Assembly (NCBI RefSeq): GCF_025698545.1
Contig: NC_068575.1
Coordinates: forward strand, 61,265,980 to 61,329,979
Length of the DNA: 64,000 nt
Source of the DNA: Gossypium raimondii
Taxonomy: Eukaryota; Streptophyta; Magnoliopsida; Malvales; Malvaceae
Direction of reading: 5' to 3'
Within the stretch, counting starts at the first letter, position 1. Every line of letters begins with the position of its first letter. Below the pieces are notes generated by a model. That model did no database searches and was not told the DNA's origin. It saw only the letters and a list, made by a program, of their open reading frames with translations. The translations under genes were made by a program, and so were the position numbers. Below, piece after piece: positions 59,137 through 64,000 of this stretch.

Positions 59137-61366
59137 TGTAACACCCCTAACCCCAAACTGTCACCGGAACAGGGTTATAGAGTATTACCGGACATATCGG
59201 ATAACTTATAACTAATTCACAAATAAATAACAGACATAGCATACTTTAATCAAATATGTCATATTAGTTCCATTTCATACTTATAACCAATTTAAACATC
59301 GTTCTAAAACCACAATCACAAAACTCTTATACTTAACCTATATATCACTTAGGTACATGCCACATTATCAAAACAAAAGTACATCACCAAAATTTCTCTG
59401 AGGTCGGGATTACTCTGGATGCTGGACCGAGCATCAAGCTTCCTACTAACTCATGCGGAAACAACAGACGAGTATGGGAATACTCAAGTGGTATTACCAT
59501 AATTCAAATTAATAACATTAATGGATAAATTATATACATTTAATTTATGTCTACAATTATTCATTAATTATCCCATACTTTAAATCAACTTGATCATTAA
59601 TAACAATAAGCAATATTTCAGTCTTATATTTAAGTGTATTCGAACTTATTTCACTAAAAAAAATTATTAGATTTTTCCACATCTCATTCTAATAACTCAT
59701 TCCAGTTCATACAAATCCAATCATTTTATCAACTCATTCATTATCATTTCTATTTATATTCAATTTATACTTTTAATCTTTTAATAAACATTTAATATAT
59801 TAAATCAACTTGTTTCAACAACAATAATAATAACAACTATTTTTCAGTTCGATTCGTTCATTTATAATCAATTTACACTTATAATCTTCTAACACCCAAT
59901 TTATACATTAAATCCATAAATAAATTTCAATAACTTGTATTCAATTAAATTCACATATTATTTCACTATTTCAAATCATTTTATTTTCATTTTTCATTTC
60001 TCATTTCTCAACAATGGCTATTTCAGTTTGCTTCTCTTTGCTTATATTTTTACATCATCTCATACTACCAAAACTTTCATGAACTATATCATTATCTATT
60101 TCTTGAACCCATGGTTCATTCATTTCATTTCAATACCTCAATTTAATGTCTTATTTCAATTCGTATTCAAGATCATGCAATAAAATTTATATTATCAAAA
60201 TTATTCATTTACCCCTATTAACTTGACTCGGACTTTGACGGATACACGGATTCCAACCAATCACACCAATACGGCACATAGTGCCTAATACGGTACATAG
60301 TACCGATCAAGAAATGATAATTAGTAGCGATAATAAATAATAAGAATAAAGAATAATATTCAACACACAAAGTGTTGAATCATAATGATATGATAACAAT
60401 ATTCGACACACAAAGTATCGAATCGATAATGATAAGATGGCGAGAGTCGGCACATAAGTGCCTAATCGATGTCGGCAATAACCCGTACTCTTCCATATCC
60501 TATGGCATGCCAACTATATCCGACTAGCCCGACTAGTTAATAGGGTATTTAATTTACTTTCCAGTAAAATTTCCATATTAGTTCAAGATCAATTATAAAT
60601 TCATTATTCCAATCGGTTTCACAAGATTGCGGTAATTCATTGCTTCATATTTTCACAGTTCAATGCAAGACACATAACAATATTAAGTATTCCATAATTC
60701 ATTCAAGACGCTTTCACATATCAATCTCCACATTCTCAATTTCAATTCTAATAAAATCCATATCAATCACCAATTTCAATATTCCAGTTCAATTCAATAA
60801 TTCAATTCAAACCATTTCAATTTCTATTCAATAATCACATTTCAATTCAAATTTACTTTCCACTTTCTAATCTACTAATAGATATTCCGACATTCACATG
60901 TAATCATACTTGATTCATGTATTCACACTTTTCATATTTTAATTCACTTAATTAAAACTTAATTAATCAGACAACTAACTTCGTAAATATTTTTAATAAA
61001 TATTTACGAGTCCGATTTATTGGAACAAATTCCGTGAATACTCTTTTTTTATTATTCGATATTTTTAATCAATTAACCATCGAACATTAAATTTTCTTAA
61101 CGAAACTTTAATACTACCTTAATGACATTCCGTAAATATTTATAAAAATATTTATGACTCGATTTATAATATCGAGGTCTCAATACCTCGTTTTTGACCC
61201 AATTTACCTAATAATTTCTTTTAAATTACAAAATTCACTAATTTTAGAAATAATTCTAAAATCACGCTTAACTTATAATTATTAATTAATAAATTTTCTA
61301 AATTTTTCATCGGATTTAGTGATCTCAAATTACTGTTTTGACACTATCGAAAATTGGGCTGTTACA
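59137..61366 (+). mobile_element. Solo LTR, 2.2 kb, perfect target duplication
   Basis: A fossil 2230-bp LTR from TGTAACACCCCTAACCCC to GGGCTGTTACA, with inverted TGTAACA/TGTTACA ends, flanked by perfect TATTG duplications (59132-59136 and 61367-61371). No primer site, gag, pol or second LTR. The terminal sequence resembles LTRs of plant Tekay/Del-type chromoviruses from memory; superfamily unproven. It contains an array-like CACAAAGTGTTGAATC / CACAAAGTATCGAATC pair near 60365-60425. The perfect duplication and single LTR say unequal or intra-element recombination deleted the interior. Confidence 0.88.
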
Positions 61367-61371
61367 TATTG

Positions 61372-62239
61372 AGTGTGAAAACAAGTGAACTAATACTTGG
61401 TTTTTAGCCTAAGTTTTCAAAGGAGAGATCTTAAGTACAAAAGTGAAATTACTAATCTGGTGATTGTTAATGTTTATAATCACTTGTTGTACGAGGTGTT
61501 GAAGTAGAGGATTATTCTTTAGATAAGGCATCTGGTGTTGAGATAGAGCATTGCTCATAGCATTTGCTTCTAGCACTGCTCAATTTCCTTACAAATATAG
61601 TTATTAATTCTTTCTATTTCTCATATTTCTTTTGTTAATTTTAAAGACTTCTCATTTTTTGTAATTTTTGAAATTTATTAAAAATTTATAATTTCTATGA
61701 TTTCTTTTATTGAAGGTATGAAAATCTTTTAAAATTTTCGAGCTTTCTAGAATTTTTATATATTTTAAAGAGTAAAGGTCAAGTTGACAATATCTATAAA
61801 TATTAAGGACTAAAAAGTTATTCTACCTTTTAGGAACAAATTTTTGTAGTGTTATCAATTGAACCAAAACTTTCAAATCATTGTAAGTACAACTTGGTAA
61901 GAGTACAAAGACTATTAGTATATTTAAAGCGGTTAATATACTATTAGGTACTTGAGGTTGGTTTTAATGTTTAATTTGGTACTTGAAATTTTTCAATTTA
62001 ATACTTGAGTTTTTGTCCCAATTAATTACCCATATTTGACTTTAATGTTCAATTTAATACCTGAATTTTTATTTTTTTCTCCAAGAAACACTTTCTTTCT
62101 TTTTTACTAAAGCACATGTGTGGCTTGATGTGAATAACAAATTTAACATTTAAATCATGTAAATTTGGAGTGTTTTTTAAAATGATATGCCAAAATTGAA
62201 TGTGAATTGGGAAAGTTTGGTGCGACGTCAGTCTTATGA
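61372..62239. other. AT-rich spacer with older repeat DNA
   Basis: The first part continues the repeat interrupted by the solo LTR. Near 61935-62070 an imperfect repeat of AATTTGGTACTTGA / TTTAATACTTGAG / TTTAATACCTGAA resembles a common non-coding plant repeat. No gene. Confidence 0.4.
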
Positions 62240-62680
62240 AGCAAATCAAACCCGTGAACCCATTATTGAGGACTAACATGTATTTGGATTATAAATGCAA
62301 TTAAATTGATGATTTAATTAATACAGGATCTTCATTCAACTTAACCTATATATCATTCTACTTAATTAACATTAAACAAAACCAAGTTTTGACTAGTTAA
62401 TTCTGCTTAAATTGTTATAATCTAAAAATAAAAAGCCTGAATAATATATTTATTTTTAAGAAAATAATAAAAATACTATATTAAATAAAAAAATAAGCAA
62501 TAGTACGAGCATTCCAAAAACATATGTTCTTTACTTCTTTTAACTTCAATTATGAGAAGTGAGTGTTGTGGAAAATTAGTTTATATATCCATAAAATAAT
62601 TGATGATTAGCTGCTTTCCAGACTTGATCATTAATGAGGTGAAATCTCTAATCAGGAACATGCATTTATCTTTTATTTAA
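62240..62680 (+). repeat. Locally repeated block, copy 2
   Basis: AAATCAAACCCGTGAACCC, ATTAAATTGATGATTTAATT, AACCTATATATCATTCTACT and TTAGTTTATATATCCATAAA match copies near 55860 and 63500 in the same order. Confidence 0.6.
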
Positions 62681-62719
62681 AACTAGTAATAATTTAATTA
62701 CCTCGTACTTTACTCGTAT

Positions 62720-63125
62720 TCTTCAGCTATACGTAACTGTCGAATGGATGGAATAGATGGGCGAGGAGTCAGTCGGATTTGGTGACTTGCCCCAACATGG
62801 CCTTCAGCAATTCTGTTTTAGTAGATTGTTTCTGTGATTTTTGGTGATCGATTGTATTTTAATGGCTTTACGGAATGACGCATTGAGGATGTGGTGGTGT
62901 TCTATTTTGACTTAGGAATGATGTCTCACATCAATTTCACATTTATTGGCAAGGGAGTGGGTGTGGTTTAGATGTTTAAAGTGCTGAAAGCTAAGTGCTT
63001 TTAAGTTGATCTCTTTGCTTTAGGTGAGTTTTGGTTCTCTTATGTTGTGTTTCTTTGGCTACTTAACTTTTGTATGGTATTCTCTTTGTTGTACCTTGTT
63101 TCAATAAAATTGATTCCCTTAGCAA
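62720..63125 (+). mobile_element. Possible LINE 3' end
   Basis: A GC-richer patch ending GTTGTACCTTGTTTCAATAA, then AATTGATTCCC and an A-rich tail, the style of plant L1 3' ends. No reverse transcriptase or RNase H frame is recognisable, so the call is weak. Confidence 0.35.
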
Positions 63126-63499
63126 AATAAAAATAAAAGGAGATCATCAAAATTGAAAATTGATAATTTTTTATATTGTTATCAAAAAAAGGAAAATTAA
63201 GGGTGGGTTTAGATGGTGATGCGTTTACCTGTTGTTAGTGTAAAAATAAGATGACGGCAAGATTAGATACTGTAACGTGAGATAAAAAGTAAACTAAATG
63301 CATTGCACTTAACGCCCATCTAAACCCACTCAAGTCTGGTGTCATAATACAAATCATTAAATATCTTTAATTTGCTGAAACTTCAACATATATAATTTAT
63401 ACTAATAGAATCATTAAAATATTAATGGTGGGTAGGGTTAGAGAAATGAATAAATTATATATATTTGGGGTGGCACCCTATTGAATTTTCTTAAGCCAC

Positions 63500-63760
63500 T
63501 ATCAAGCAATCCAAACCCGTGAACCCATTATTGTTGCCTGAAATAATGTCACAATAATTACAATGTGTTTACTTAATTTCGTACAAGGGATTATTATTGC
63601 AATTAAATTGAAAATACAAAATGTTGAAACAGCTTTAATTGATACAGGGTCTTGATTCTTGAGAGCTGTCATCTTCAACTCAGCCTATATAATTCTACTC
63701 TATTAACGTAAAAAAAAGAAAAAACCAACTTTGATTCAATGAAATTTTGATTAGTTAACG
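63500..63760 (+). repeat. Locally repeated block, copy 3
   Basis: CAAACCCGTGAACCCATTAT, GCAATTAAATTGAAAATAC, TTGATACAGGGTCTTGATTC and CCTATATAATTCTACTCT follow the order of copy 2, about 1.26 kb further on. Confidence 0.6.
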
Positions 63761-64000
63761 TAATTTAAAGATCCAAGCTTATACAATGAACAATAAAATT
63801 AGAAAATTATGGTTGAATTATTATTTTTTAAAGTAAAAAATAATTATTATAAATTATAGTGTATTTTTATCTCCTCGAGACCATAATATCATGATTCAAT
63901 GTGAATGTCACGACTTTAATTATGAGAGCATCAATTCAAAGCCGTCAGCACATTTTTGAATTACAAACACAAAATCTTCAATCAACCTTAATTATGAGAG

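Overview
This is plant nuclear DNA, most likely from a cotton (Gossypium)-type eudicot. That assignment is an inference from split genes with GT-AG introns, AT-rich spacers, plant-specific families (a plastid KAS III, an E-class PPR protein, hybrid proline-rich proteins) and LTR/MITE types I associate with cotton. Nothing bacterial or viral dominates. No CRISPR array, operon or convincing tRNA/rRNA gene was seen. Layout: 1-4.97 kb is AT-rich spacer holding one well-bounded Mutator-like non-autonomous element (2114-3690). 4.98-18.2 kb is the gene-dense part: an intronless GPI-type matrix metalloproteinase (+), an intronless PPR gene (-), an eight-exon VAP27-type ER membrane protein gene (+) and an eight-exon plastid 3-ketoacyl-ACP synthase III gene (-). 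The last two are convergent. All exon joins given were checked by reading frame. 18.2-21.6 kb is empty AT-rich DNA. 21.6-28 kb holds two decayed host genes: a short C2H2-like/PARP-like-fold family gene (-), and an oxysterol-binding-protein-related (ORP1/ORP2-type) gene (+) whose PH-domain exon is dead while its sterol/lipid-transfer (ORD) exons remain intact. A GC-rich hAT-type MITE lies between them. 29-58 kb is a tandem array of five small intronless hybrid proline-rich protein (HyPRP, eight-cysteine motif) genes, all on the + strand, each with a near-identical TATA-box promoter. The array grew by segmental duplication: one unit boundary still carries a copy of the 3' tail of the neighbouring ORP gene (about 49.9-50.3 kb), and a distal block is shared upstream of genes 1, 3 and 4. 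The spacers are filled with nested hAT elements, a 5' LTR plus gag remnant, four copies of one LTR family (one a clear solo LTR), a LINE 3' end and tRNA-related SINEs. 58-64 kb has no gene: it holds a textbook 2.2 kb solo LTR with a perfect 5-bp target duplication and members of a locally triplicated block. The live genes are unrelated household functions (cell-surface proteolysis, organelle RNA processing, ER contact sites, fatty-acid initiation) beside a lineage-expanded cell-wall/extracellular protein cluster. I did not find a convincing wholly new system. The most interesting items are the ORP-HyPRP duplication history, the half-dead ORP gene, the architecture of the Mutator-like element and the hAT-in-hAT insertion.
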